Shown: positions 34,801-47,856 of the stretch, in pieces
How positions within the stretch are numbered: position 1 is the stretch's first letter
Layout: every line of letters starts with the position of its first letter
DNA from: Hirsutella rhossiliensis
Taxonomy: Eukaryota > Ascomycota > Sordariomycetes > Hypocreales > Ophiocordycipitaceae
Direction: 5' to 3'
Assembly: GCF_020360975.1 (NCBI RefSeq)
Contig: NW_025408683.1
Coordinates: 1,116,001 to 1,180,000 of the forward strand
DNA: 64,000 nucleotides
Position numbers and translations under genes: made by a program
The notes under the pieces: generated by a model
What the model was told of the DNA's origin: nothing
What the model saw: only the letters and a program-made list of their open reading frames with translations
Database searches by the model: none

Positions 34801-36164
34801 TTTATATTTTAAAGTACGCGGAGTACCTTATAGACGTATTCCTTATATTCTTCTAAGGTATCCGAGAAGATTAGGATATTATCTAGGTATACTACTATAA
34901 AGATATCTAAGTATTTATATAGGATATTATTAATTATCTATTAGAAGGTAGCTAGTATATTTATAAGTCTAAATAGTATTACTAGATATTTAAATAGTCC
35001 GAATTTCGTTCTAAAGGCTATTATTTATTCGTATCCCTTTTTTATATATATTAAGTTATAGGCGCCTTTAAGATCGAGGGCTATAAACTATTTTTTACTA
35101 TATAATCGATCTTATAGTTCTAATATAAGCGGTAATAATATTCGGTCCTTTATTATAATATCGTTTAAGCGTCTATAGTCGATAACTAGTTATAGCTTAC
35201 TATTTTTCTTTAGAATAAATATAACTAGATAGCCTACTTTAGATATTAATATTTATATATATCCCTTTTATAGATTCTCGTCGAAGTAGTCGCGTAGCGT
35301 TTATAGTTATTTTTCGTTTAAGTTATAGATTTTATAGAACGTCGGCGTTATTCTATCCTTAAGATAAATTTTATAGTCCTATTAATTATATTTAGGTAAC
35401 CCTATTTTAAGTTCTTCTTTAAAGAGTTTATTATATTTTCGGTATTTCTAGGGGATATTCTTTATTCTATCTTATAGGATTTATTCTTTCTTTTAAGAGC
35501 TAGTTTCTCTTAACTTAGGCTCTTTATTAATTTATTTAAGGTCTTTCCTTAGAGTAGCAATAACTCTTTAGATCTTCTTATTATATCCTTTATTCTATTT
35601 ATATTAGATACTAGGTTATATAGCCGTATTAGTTAGTATATAGGTCTTATTAGTCGATTTTATTATATCCGCTAGTTTAGTTACTATTTTCGTTTATATT
35701 GCTAAAGCCTATAATAATTTACTTAAACGGTTATCCCTTTTATCCTATTTAGTAGCTAAATTATTATAAAATTTTACTTTCTCTTAAATCTATTAGTCTT
35801 AGAAACTTATATCTTCGTTCTAATATAGCTAGCTAGTTTTCTAGTTAATTAGTAGGTTACTCTCTTATAGCTATAAAAGTCCTAATATAAGGTTATATTT
35901 TTTAATATCTATAATATTAAAGTTAATTTATTTATCGTAGCCCTAGATATTAATATCGAGGTAATTAATCTCTATATTAATAATTCCGTTATTATAGTTA
36001 AAGGCCTCTCCTTTAATATTTATAAGTTTATATAAATCTATCTTATATCTTTATATAAGTTAGTAATAATTAATAACTCTAGGTAAAACGTAATTACCTA
36101 TTATACCGTAGTCTAAAAGTATACGCGCGTAATATCCCGCGATTTAGATATCTAATACTATTTA

Positions 36165-36890
36165 GTTAACCCTCGTAGTATAGTAGTTATATACCTAGGA
36201 AGCCTGCTAGCCACAACGCTAGAGTCGGTTCGAATCCGGCCGGGGGCACGATCAATTTTTGGTCGGACCAGCAGACTGCGCCAACCTACTTATTAATTGG
36301 CCAATCAGCGCTTCTAGAAGCGCTTATAAATACACTAGCAGTCTAGCCCCGCTGTAAGTGGGCCGGCCCGGACCTCGCCCACCCGGACCTAGCGACGAAT
36401 TCGTTAGGACCTCCCCCTAACCCCGGTCTAGGCCCCCCGACCGGGAAAACAAAAACCTAGGGCCGATACTAGCAACTCGATAAGTACGGCGCGAAGCCGG
36501 TGCGATAACCCGACTACCGGCCCGGCTAAAGGCCGGCATCAATAAAAAATAGCCCGCTAAGCCTTACGGCGGAAAAACAAGGCAGAGCCCGGGAAGATAT
36601 CGTTATAGGATAAGGTCGGAGATAATTATATAATTAACTATTAACCGTTAACCAAAAAACGCTCGTACTACCGATTAACGCTATATACCCCGCGTACGTA
36701 AAGGAGTCACTTTCTAAGGTCACTTTGCAGCGGGGCTAATGCGATTCCGACTAACTATAACGATACCTAAGATAGCCGGCGTAAGATTCCTACGTATTGC
36801 AACCGCGACCCGGTATAAGGGCGGACCAGCTACGAAAGAGGGGAGGGTTTTCCCCTAGGCACTCTGGTTTTTCCCTCCTATTTAACGTCG
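36165..36890 (+). mobile_element. tRNA-headed insert inside the Gypsy element
   Basis: Composition changes abruptly: CpA and TpG return and GC rises for about 0.7 kb. It begins with a tRNA-like head (about 36169-36248) whose T-arm GTCGGTTCGAATCCGGC and acceptor half CGGGGGCA align with the SINE heads at 27861 and 28285; a central stem CTAGC/GCTAG is also shared in position. The body is unrelated to the LINE tail. A CCAAT-like motif and ATAAATAC lie at 36300-36335. Exact ends are not visible. It may be a second SINE family or a processed structured RNA. Confidence 0.55.
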
Positions 36891-39569
36891 AAGTTCTAGA
36901 TACCTTTAGATAGGTTACTAGTATAATCTTAATAATAATAATAATACTATTTAGTCGCTATAGCTTACCGTTACTATATATAGGGTCCTTAGATTTTATT
37001 ATATTATACTAGTTTATAGCCCTTTTATAGATAGTATACCTCGTTTTTTACTTAGTCCTTATTCGTTTTATTTAGGTATTCTTCTTCGATTTATTATTAA
37101 TATCGTTTCTTTATATTTTCGTCGCGTAGTATTATATCGGGGCTTAAGAGACTAATTTCTTATAGCTAATCGAAGATTTCTTATTTCTTAACGCTATATT
37201 ATTTATATTATACTACTTTATAGTTAATTATATACTATACTTCGTAATTCTATTTATTTTTATACTAAAGGTTAAGTTTTTATTTAGCGTCTTTCTATTT
37301 TTTACGTAGTATTTCTACATCGATTCTTCCTTAGTTAAATACGGCTTATAGCCTTTATATATATTACTAATAATCTTTTAGTATACTATTATATCGTTTA
37401 TACTATACTCGTGCTTTTTTATATTTATAAACTCTATAGTTTAGGTATATATATTCGTTATAATCTTCTTTATTATATTTAACTTATTATATAAGTCTTT
37501 AAAAGATTAAGGGTTTAGATACCTTAAAGCGAGTAGCGTTATACTATTCTTTTATTTTAGCGTATTTATAGATTTTATATATCTCTAAAAGATATCTTAG
37601 TAATAAACCGTAATTATCGCGGTATTTAAGTAGTATACCGTAATTAGGTTCTAATAATATAACTTAGTCGTTTAAGTAGCGTTAATCGATTTTCTAATAG
37701 TTTAGTTCTATACTTAAGTAGGGTTTCGAAAGTACTTATCCTTTAAACCTAACTAGGAAGGCGTTATATTATACCTTTATCTAGAAGTATATTATATAAT
37801 CTAAGTAAACGTATAATATCTATAAAATATACTTAAGGTGCTTATAAATAAGTAGTATTTATAGATCGTCTTTAAATTCTCCTTATAGTTACTATTCTCG
37901 TTATAGAGCTATAAAGGTATCGATTATAGCGATAGCTATAGCGTAGTCTCCTCTACGTAGTACCGGTTAATACCGAATTAATATAGCTTATTAGTTTTCT
38001 ATAAGAATTTAAGGTATTTATTAGGTTCTAATTTTAAGTATTTCTTTAAATTCTTTAAAGTATAGAGCGTATTCTCTAATCGTAGTATTTTCCCTTAGTA
38101 GTAAGGGTAGTAGTATAAGTTCGTTCTTATCTTTCGTTTCTCTAAGTATTTCTTATTCTTTAAAGCTTATATCGTCGATACTTCGTTATTCCTCTTTAGG
38201 TTATTATCTAAGTTTTATAAGTATAAGGGCTACGTTTATATCTTCTTTATTATATTATTTATAGACTACCCGTTATTATTATTGATTTTTATTTTATATA
38301 TCTTCCTAGAATCGTTTACCGTTCTTCTTAATCTAGTCTTAGGAGACTCCTTTAAGATAGGGGTATTCCGGTTTTATAAATTTAACTTATTTCTATATTT
38401 TAGGATCCCTTCGTTATATTATTATAAGGGTTTTCTTTAGTAGCTTTAGGAACTATCTAGTACCGTTCTTATCGCTTAGGTATACTATATATTTATTATC
38501 GTAGTATATAGTCTAACTAAGGAGTTTATACTTTAGTTCCTATTTATTAGTAGCGTTTAAGTATTTCTTACCTTCTAGGGCTAGTGCTTAGTAGGTTTTC
38601 TTCTCCTTATAAGGTTATCTATATTCCTTAAAGTAATATCTAAGTTTCCTATAGTTAAAATACTTTCCTTTACCTTTCTATATTATACTTAAATCTATTA
38701 GTCTAGGATTTATCGTATATACCTAGGCTATTTATATTTCGCGCTTTTTCTTATAGTTAGCGCGTTAGCTAAAGTTATTTCTATAGGAAGGGTTCTAGTT
38801 TCCTCTTCCTTATTTCTTTTCTTAGCATCGCGTATACTATCTATCGTTAATTTATACTACTATAGCGATATAGTTTAAGAGGCCGTTAGGTCGATCTTCC
38901 TTATAGAGTTCGTCCTTAACTTCTTCCCTAAGTCCGTTATAAAATCGCGATATAAGGGGTTCGTCGTCCTATTTAAGTTTTAAGGTAACTTAACGGAATT
39001 TAGTAGTATAGTCCGATACTAAGGTCCTTTATCGGAGTTTTCGAAGTTTCTATTTAGCTTCTTATTCTTTATTAGTTATTTTAAATACCTTAGTAATAGC
39101 TTCTTTAAATCCTTAGAAACTAGTAAAGACTTTATCTATTTTACTATTTTATTATACTAGTTAGTTATTAAGATAGTCCCTTATAATAGGTCTAAACTAA
39201 GCGAGTGCTACTCTAAATAAAAAATTTCCTATATAGAGTACCTTTTCGACTAGGTTCGAAAGTTTCGTTAGGTAAAACTAATAGTAGGCCTTAAGTTAAG
39301 TAAGAAAGTCTTAAAGAGTACTATAAGTACCGTCGAATAGTCCTAGCTACTTTAGTTTAACTACTTCTTTAAGGTCCTTAACTTATCCGTTACCTCCTCT
39401 ATTCCTAAGTAACTATACCTTATATCGAAGGGCGATAATTTCGCGTATTATATCCTAAGGCGATATAGTAGCTCTAGAGTTAGTTAATCTAGCTTACTAT
39501 ATAGGTATATTAATAGTTACGATATTACTTAGAGTAACGCGGTATTATACTAAATAAGAGCCTTTAACG

Positions 39570-40039
39570 TATAACGACCGGTATTATTCCTAAGAGATAA
39601 ACCTATCGAGGGGTTTATATTAGTAGATATAATAGGGCGTGGTCTAAGCAATAATAAGTATATTACGTTAGTAATAAGTCGGAGGTCGTAGACTATAGAC
39701 TATAACTAGGTAATTAGAATTAGAGATAGAATTATAATAAAGATCTATATTAAAAGCTAGAGAGCTATCTATTTAAAGGAGTAAAAGTAGGTAGCTATAT
39801 ATACCTATAGAGACTATCCTTAGATTATAGTCCTAGCTATAATCCCCTTCGTAGCTTATTATAGCTTACTTATAAGCTATGCTCCTAAATAGTAATCTAT
39901 TTATATAAAGCTTACTTAGCTTACGTACGCTCTAGGTAAGCTAAGCCTAAGTAACTTCTCGTCCCGACTATTATTCTAAGCCGCCTTATTACGTAAACGT
40001 AGCCGGCTCTCCTATAGCCCGCTAACTATAGTCGTAATA
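39570..40039 (-). repeat. Gypsy 5' LTR
   Basis: It is paired with 31428-31887 and followed by TAGAC at 40040-40044. Confidence 0.9.
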
Positions 40040-42131
40040 TAGACCTTTTATAAAATTCCGGATTTTCTACTAATTTATTAGTAGTAGTATTATCCGTTAA
40101 AATAAGAGGTATAGTATTAAGAATCTTAATAGATAGATCCTTAGTAATATATTTAAAAAGCATATTTAAATAAATAGCTTCTTTATTTACCTCCCTAAGG
40201 CTAATATACTTTGCTTTATAGGTAGAAAGGGCAACGGCTTTCTACTTAGAGTAAGCCTAGCTTATTATATTATTATATATATAAAAATAGTAACCGGAAA
40301 AGGATTTTCCGTCCGTTAAATCCGACGCCTAGCTAGAGTCGGTAAAACCCTTTATATATAGATAGGTAAAAGGGATATTATAATTATATTTAATCTTTAG
40401 GCTAGGGAATTTATTTAAATATTTCTAAACTATATTTAAAGCCTTAAAATACGTTTAGTCGGGCTTAGCCACGAATCTAGCATAGGAAATTATAGAATAT
40501 AAGATATCTAGCCTAGTAAATAAGGCTAAGTATAATAAAGATCCTATTTCTTTTTAAAATTATAATATATCTTCCTTAAAAGGTAATTCCTTTACTTTTA
40601 TAAGCTTAAAGCCTACTATATGGTAAATTTAAAGTTCCTAAACCTTCTTTATTAAATTCCTTTAATTTATTTAGGGTATAATTTTCTTAGGATATATATA
40701 GGTCTTTATTTTCTCGGTTTATTATAATATTTAGACCTAAGAAGTCTTTTATATCTCCTAAGATAGTAAAATCTAGGAATTTAGATAATTCTTTAAATAA
40801 TCTTTCTTCTATTATAGATTTAAAGGGCCCTACTATAAGAAAGTCGTCGACGTAAATTGCTAAGGCTATACTATAGTCCTTATTTATAAATACTCCTTTA
40901 TCTATTAAAAGAGGAAGAAATCCGAGATTATTTAGTATAATTTTTAAATAATTATACTAGAGCTTAGGACTTTATTTTAGGCTATATAATACTTTCTTTA
41001 GCTTTGCTTTAATTTAACTAGTTTTATATAGGTCTAGGAATTTAGTTAATTTAATTCTTTTAGCTCTATAAGCTAATCTATATTTTAAATAATATTCTTT
41101 AAGAGCGTATTCTTCGTAGCTATAGGAAGATCGATATATACTTCGCTATCTATATCGGTATATACGAAGGCATTTATTATATCTATTTATAAAGCTTCGA
41201 ATTTATAGATAATAGCTAAAATAAGTAGAATTCTAATAGATTTAGGTCTAGCCGTAGTTAAGAAGGTATCTAGGAAATCTAAGCTATAGATCTACTTAAA
41301 TACCTATATTATAAAACGGGCTTTATATTTTATTATATTATTTTAACTATCCTTCTTAATAGTATAGACCTAGCGGCCTCCTATAGCCTCCCTATCCTTA
41401 GGGAGGTAGGAAAATTCCTAAGTTTTATATTTAATTAGCTATATTATTTCCCTAATTATAGCTTCTTTCTAAAATGCTACTCCGGGGCTATTAATTGCTT
41501 ATTTATAGGTCTTTAGAATTTTTAGATCCTGATTTTCTATACTTACTAGAATTAATTCTTTATAATCGTAGTTTAGAAATAAATTAACGTTAGGGTATTC
41601 GATATAGTTAGAATCGAACCCTTCCGGCTTCTTAGGTAATTCTACTACTATTTTACTAGTAGTAGGAATAGGATCGTTATTTAGAGACTCTTCTTTTATA
41701 AAGGGCGAGGGACTTTTATCTCTAGGTTCTCTAGTAGCTTCCTCTATAGGGATATAGCTTTCTAGCTTATCTTTATTCGGAATAGAATTAAAATCAAAGG
41801 TATTATTATTACTAGAGTTTTCTAGATTTTCTATAAATTTATTTTCTAGTATAGTAATATCCCTAGAAATAGTAATCTTTTTCTTAGAAAATTCCTAGAT
41901 TTTATATACATTTTCTAAATAGCCTACTATTATTCCCTTAAAAGCTCTATTATCTAGCTTATCTTTAGGGTCTTTATTCTTATAATATATAAGGCTTCCG
42001 AAGGTCTTAATTTTATTTAAGGTCTCGAAGGGTAGTATTATATTATCCCTCTTTTCTATAGGACTTTTAAATCCTATCGCAGAATACGGTAATCTATTAT
42101 ATAAATAGGTAGCTGTTAAAACAGCTTCTCC

Positions 42132-42482
42132 CTATAGGTATTTAGGAAGCCTAGCAGTAAATAAAAGAGCTCGTACTTTTTCTAATATAGTACGATTTAT
42201 TCTTTCTATTCTACCGTTAGATTCCGGCGTCCGAGGAGGACTAGAATTAAAGGTAATTCCTTCCTTTTCGTAGTAGAGCTTTATTTTATATATAAATTCT
42301 TTAGCATTATTAGAAAATGCTTCTCTAATCCTAGTATTTTTAGGGTTATTTTCTACCCTATTTTTAAATTCTAGGAACCTATCTAAAGCTTCCCCCTTTT
42401 TTCGAAGAAGGTATATTTCTAGATATCGGGTTCCTACGTCTAGGAAAGAAATATAATAGTAATATTTATTATAAGTAGGCAC
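42132..42482 (-). pseudogene. Copia integrase core fragment
   Basis: This 116-codon frame includes YYISFLDVGTRYLEIYLL, then FSNNAKEFIYKIKLYYEKEG and TPESNGRIERINRTILEKVR, the middle and end of an rve core. The second catalytic Asp position reads Asn (SNNAKEF for SDNGxEF), again a G-to-A change; the Glu (NGRIER) is kept. Reading continues on either side across stops. Confidence 0.82.
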
Positions 42483-43518
42483 TTTAATTAGCCCCTAAAT
42501 ATCTAATACTATTTTTCTAAATAGGAATAAGACTTATACGAAGGTTGTTTACTAACCTTATTCGTTGCTTTAGCTCTAATATATATTTCGCATTGCCTTA
42601 TTTTATTTTCCTCTTCTAGAGGCATTTTTATATCCTTATTATATCTTTTTAATATTTCTAGAATAGCCCTACTATTTATATGCCCTAAGCGTAAGTGCTA
42701 AGTATAAAAATCTATATCCTTTGCTTTTAAAGACGTAATAAGGATCGATTAGCTTTCTAATAAGGGTTCTATAGAATATAATATAATTTATTTCTAAGAA
42801 ATCCTTTAGTAAGGACCTTAGCCTTATTATCTAATAAAAGGACTTTATTTCCTCCTATTAAGGCATAGGTATTATTAAAATAAGATTAGATAGTATATTT
42901 ACCCCTAATTTAGGTATATAAAAGCAGTCTCGAAGGATATACCTTTTCCTACTATACGGAACTTAAATACTAAGTCCCCTTTCCTTTTACTAATATAAAG
43001 GAAGCTTTTCCCTAGCAAACTTTAGACTTAATTTCTTTATAGTTAATAAGGAAATTCTTATTCGATACTATATGCCTAGTAGCTCCGGTATCGTAAATAA
43101 AATCAAAGATCCTTTTATTCTTATAACTAGGAAATCCTCCTTCTCTTGCCTTTAAGACTAATTCCTTTATTCTAGGAATCGAGGCTTCTAGAGGTCCTAA
43201 AAGAGAGTCTTTATTAGCTTCTACTATAGGGTATTTATAAAGGTTAAAATTACCTTTAAATCCTTAGACGTTTATAGGGTCGGAGCCCTAGAAAGGTCTA
43301 TAAGGTCGATATCTAGGTCTATATTTTCTTGAAGCTATATTTAAGACCTTATTACTATCGTCCGAATCGGACTCTAGCTCGGTAATTCGAGCCTTCCTTC
43401 TTTTATTAGTAGTAGAATTACTACTAGAAGGGGATTTCTTCCTAGAAGAAGAAGAAGAAGAAGATTTTCTCTTCTTAGAAATTCGAGTCCTATCGTCCTT
43501 CTTTCCTTTATTTAAAAC

Positions 43519-44160
43519 CTAATAAGCAGGAGCCTTATTCGGGCGCAATTTATAGTAATTTGCTATAAAATGCCCTGGTTTTTTGCATTCCTTATAATAA
43601 GGAGTATCCATAGAATTTCTACGGGATTTCCAAGGCTTCCTTCGTATTAAGAAGGCTTTCTCCGAAGATTTATCTATATCCTCTATTCTTCTAGCTTCGT
43701 CTAAAAGACTAGCTGTTAGGGATTCGAGGGTAAACGCCGCAGAATCATGCCTAAGGCTCTGCGTAATATTTATAATATAGCTTCTAAATTCCTTATTAAG
43801 GCAATTAAGAATCCATGCTATAAGGATAACTTCTAGAATTTCTATATTACGGGATTTTAAATCCTCGTAGATTTCCTTTACCTTATAAAGGTATTTCTCT
43901 AAATCAGAGCCCGAGGGACTAAGATTAAAGAGCTGCTTTATAAGTAAATAATTCGACGAGAAATTCGACGGATTATATAGCTTTATAAGCTCATCCCAAG
44001 CAGCTTTAGCATTTATTAAATGCTTAATTTGCATTAAGGGGCCATCTTTGACTCGAAGAAAAATCTAGGATAAAGCTTCTGCAGTCTTTATATGATTTTC
44101 TTGCTCTAAGGTAGCGATAAGCTTTTCCTTAGTAAGAATAGCTCTCATCCTCGTAGTCTA
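43519..44160 (-). pseudogene. Copia gag
   Basis: An open frame of 171 codons (43519-44034) contains INAKAAWDELIKLYNPSN and the zinc-knuckle remnant YKECKKPGHFIANYYKLRP, in which the first and last Cys of CCHC have become Tyr. Gag-like reading continues upstream to about 44150 across a stop (ILTKEKLIATLEQENHIKTA). This matches UBN2/Copia-type gag. The Cys-to-Tyr changes are what G-to-A RIP in TGC/TGT codons predicts, so the protein is non-functional. Confidence 0.8.
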
Positions 44161-44421
44161 AAGAGTATAATTTAAATTTCCCTTAAGTCTAGAGAATTCA
44201 TATTCTTTCTATCTACCTATTTTATATAAATTCGGTATTATTTCATTCGTAGGGATCGAGAAGTCTAGACGGGAGTTTAAGAGCGTAGGAAGGTAGAAGA
44301 AGTCGTTAGGGGGATTTTCGAAAGGAATTTTGATCGGGTATTTCGATAAGGAATTTCAAAGGTATAAGTTGATTTCCCGGCTTAAAAGGAGCAAGCCGGG
44401 CTCATAACCTCTTAAGGAATA

Positions 44422-44977
44422 TGAGCAAAAGCGGAATTTTAGGAAATCAAGGAATCACGTAAGACTACGTGATAGAAGGGAAGAAGGAGTATAAGGTAGG
44501 ATTTTCAATGGAATTTATTGGTAACGTATTAGTGTGTAGAAGAGGTGTTAAAGTTAATGATTCTATCTCTATCTACCAGCGGACATGCTGTCTTATATAG
44601 ACAATTGTAGCTGAACGGAAGAACCTTTCGGGACCAGATTTAGGCTGCCGTATAGCCCTGAGACTGAGGAATTCCGTGATGCCTTAAGTGAATCTGGAAG
44701 TGTCTTGGTTCCACTGATATTCGTGTTTAAAGGAGGTTGGTCGTGCCGGTGTTCTTAAGAGGTCTTAGCTAGCATTCCAAGCTAGCCCTGTTCCTTCGAT
44801 TCCCGATTGTACGATAACCGGCACCCCGTTTAATGCATAATGACATGCAAAATAACGAGCGATTCTTGCTCTATAGGATGGGATTTTGTCTATAATTAAT
44901 ATACTACTTATTAGCTTATATAATCGGGAGAGTATATTATAGCTGCTTTATTTATAGTAGGAACACCGTTCCTTATA
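44422..44977 (-). repeat. Copia 5' LTR, lightly RIPed
   Basis: This is the partner of 30331-30885. It keeps many CpA and TpG sites that are lost in the other LTR, so it is the better guide to the ancestral LTR. Confidence 0.88.
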
Positions 44978-47856
44978 ATAACGTTAGAGTTAGTAGACGA
45001 AGTAGCAATATATACTATCTATCCGACCGATTATAGCTTAGACTATAGAGCTATTTAGACGACGTTTAATATTACGATGCTTAAGGGAAGGGCGAGGCTA
45101 AGACTCCTATTTAAGAACGCCCATTAGAATCTTATACGAGCCCGGGTAAAAGATAATCTACGACTCTTACCTTAGGCTATCGACGTTTAAACCTAGACGG
45201 ATTAACTAATACGGATCGTCCTAGAGGCTATCTATAAACTAACGCCTTAGGCACGGCCGTTACCGTATATAAAACGTTAGTAGACTAAGGATCTTATATA
45301 ACTTCGGCGGATATATATATTCTAGCGAAACTAAGCGAGAACGCAACGACGAGGAGGCTAACCGCGACCGGAACTTAAACGGCGGGCTAAAGAAGCGGCG
45401 AAAGAGTTCTATAATGCTATTCGATACTAGAGGAAGACGTATTAGGATAACTTCCTCTCCGACGATACTAATATCTAAAAGGCGACTAAATATCTTAAAG
45501 CCGGTAAGAGCACTATAGGCGATAAGGTACTACCTTTAAGGAAAGGGGATAGATCGACGACCGAGGATAAAGTAAACTAGGCAGACGAACTGCTTATTAC
45601 CTTCTTTCTACCCTTGCCTACGAGAATCGAGGATAAGGGGGTGCGACTATAGCGGAAAGCGGTGCCTATGCCTAGACTAGTATTAAGAGAGATCGAGGAA
45701 AAGGTTATAATAGCGAAACCGTAGAAAGCACCTAAAGAAGATAAGCTTCCGATAGCGGTATAGAGATAACTCTAGCCGGTAATAAAGGATCGGATATTTA
45801 CTCTCTTTAATATATCTCTCTAAGATAGCGTTATACCTCGCTAATAGAAAAGCGCGAAAATTATCCTACTAAAGAAGCTATATAAAGACGACTATACGAT
45901 AGCTAAGGCATAGCGACTAATCTCGCTATTATCGACGCTTAGTAAGATACTTAAAGCGGTCGTAGCCGAGCGTATCTTATATACTATAAAGACCTATAGT
46001 CTTCTACCCGCGAACTACTTCGGAGTAAGAAAGCGACGATCTACTAAGTAGGCGCTATTACTACTATAGGAATAAGTTTATAAGGCTTAGCGTAACTATA
46101 AGGTGCTTAGCCTAATTAGTTTTAACGTTAAGGGCGCCTATAATAGAGTTTATAAGGAAAGACTGCTTAAGAGGATAAAGGTAAGAGGGATACTAGCCGA
46201 ACTAGTAAGATAGAATTATAGATAGATATATTTTATTCTAGGCGAATAGCCTCGTTAGTAGTTAATAGGTATACGTCGGAAGAATAGGAGCTACCTTAAG
46301 TAGGCCTTCCTTAAGGGTTACCGCTATCGCCGATACTATTCCTCTTCTTTAACGCGGACCTCGTCTAGAGAAAAATTAAGGCAGAAAGCGGGTCGATTAC
46401 GTTCGTTAACGATTACTCGGCTTAGGTAACCGGACCTACCGCGATAGCGAACGGAGAAGGTATTTAAGCGATTATCGACGACGTACTTAAGTAGGAGGCG
46501 CGCAGCGGTGCAACGTTTAAAATAGAAAAGATAACAATCGTCTATTTTACGCGAGCTATAGTACGTAATAGCGATAGCCTATTTCTAATCCGAGGCTAAG
46601 AGGTCTAACCTAAGAAGAGTGCTAAGATCTTAGGAGTAATTATAGATAATAAACTACGATTCTAGGAATATATAATAAAAGCGGCCGCTAGTAGACTTAG
46701 CGCCGCTATAGGCCTAAGAAGGCTAAAGATACTATTACTAAGAGTATCGAGGTAACTTTTTAAAGTAATAGTCGCTCTAGTTATATATTATGCCTTTAAT
46801 ATCTAGATATATACCCTCTATACAAAATATATAGGTTAGATAAATAAAGCATAGATAATAGGGGTATAGGCTATTATAGGCGCGTTTCGTACGGTCGCAA
46901 AGACCGTGGCTATAGCCGAGGCTAACGTTTAAACGGTAGGGGAACGATATAGATAGGCTACGATTAGGCTCTATATTAATCTTTAAACCCTGCCGATAAT
47001 ATATCTATTAGCAGCGTTAAGAAATTATATAACTAGGCGGTTTATATCGCCGATATAGAAGATTATTATAGCGGTATAAATAGTATAGATAGATTAGATA
47101 GAAGATATATACGAGTATACCTTAGCACCGTAGACACCCTATATCTAAGTAATATTAGAGAACGATAAAGCGAAGGCCGTTAAGGCAGCGAATAATGCTA
47201 AAGGAATTATAATAGCAATATCTAGCTCGCAAAGAAACGGCATAGTAGGGATAGGAGGCGTGGTGCGCGGTGTCAACCATAACCGCTCGGGCGTCGTTCT
47301 TGCTGGCTATTCCGTGTATGTCGGGACTACGGAGGAGCAGAACCCGTACACGGCGGAGCTAGCAGCGATAGCTATAGCGCTAATATATACGCCGACGGAC
47401 CCGCCTTATCGAGAAGTAACGGTTATAACAAGCAGTCGCTTAGCCCTAGAAGTAATTAGGCGTCCTCGTAGGCAATCCGGCCAAGGAATCATTCGCTAAA
47501 TTTACGACTATATCAATCGACTAGTTAGGCGAGGCTAGTCCGTAAAATTCACCTAGGCACTAGCTAAGGAAGTACGGCTCGCATAGGCATCGGCCGCTAA
47601 GACGGCCGCGAAGAAAGCAACTTAAGCAGGAGCCGTGGCAGAGGAGCCGTCGTGCAGAGACAGATCTACCACCCTTCGTCTAGCACTCGCTCGATAATAG
47701 CGTGATAAGCTTCCGGAAAATATAGGAAAACACTCAAAACGCATCGACGAGGCTTTACTAGGGAAGCACACCCGCACTCTTTACGATTCTCTGTTAAGAA
47801 AAGAAGACGACATTCTCGTCCAGCTTCGCACCGGCATGTCGCGACTGAATGGGTAC

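Larger units (their letters stand above)
31428..40039 (-). mobile_element. Gypsy LTR retrotransposon inserted in the Copia element
   Basis: LTRs 31428-31887 and 39570-40039 are nearly identical and start TATAACGACC (RIPed TGTAAC). The 5-bp target duplication TAGAC is present at 31423-31427 and 40040-40044. On the minus strand, reverse transcriptase (FRTKFGLFKYLVILF; VVYLDNILIFSDTLEEY near 34900-34850, Asp-to-Asn in YLDD) lies upstream of integrase (NYGLLNKIIFDKGSIFIAKF near 33410-33350), the Gypsy order. Gag is presumed at 39500-37000. Stops are everywhere. A tRNA-headed insert interrupts it near 36165-36890. Confidence 0.9.
30331..44977 (-). mobile_element. Copia LTR retrotransposon inserted in the LINE, itself split by a Gypsy element
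   Basis: Matching LTRs of about 555 bp bound it: 30331-30885 (3' LTR) and 44422-44977 (5' LTR). On the minus strand the order is gag (about 44150-43519), integrase (42482-42132), reverse transcriptase with intact YVDD (codons at 40854-40843, context IALAIYVDDFLIVG) and RNase H (TDSSASDL-type block near 40350), continuing beyond the Gypsy insertion into 31422-30886. Integrase before RT is diagnostic for Copia. Removing the Gypsy insert leaves about 6.0 kb. No target duplication is visible at its outer ends. Confidence 0.88.

Noticed and set aside
36169..36248. A genuine tRNA gene inside the Gypsy element
   Set aside because: The anticodon loop has the wrong size and the acceptor stem is imperfect; it is better treated as a tRNA-derived head.
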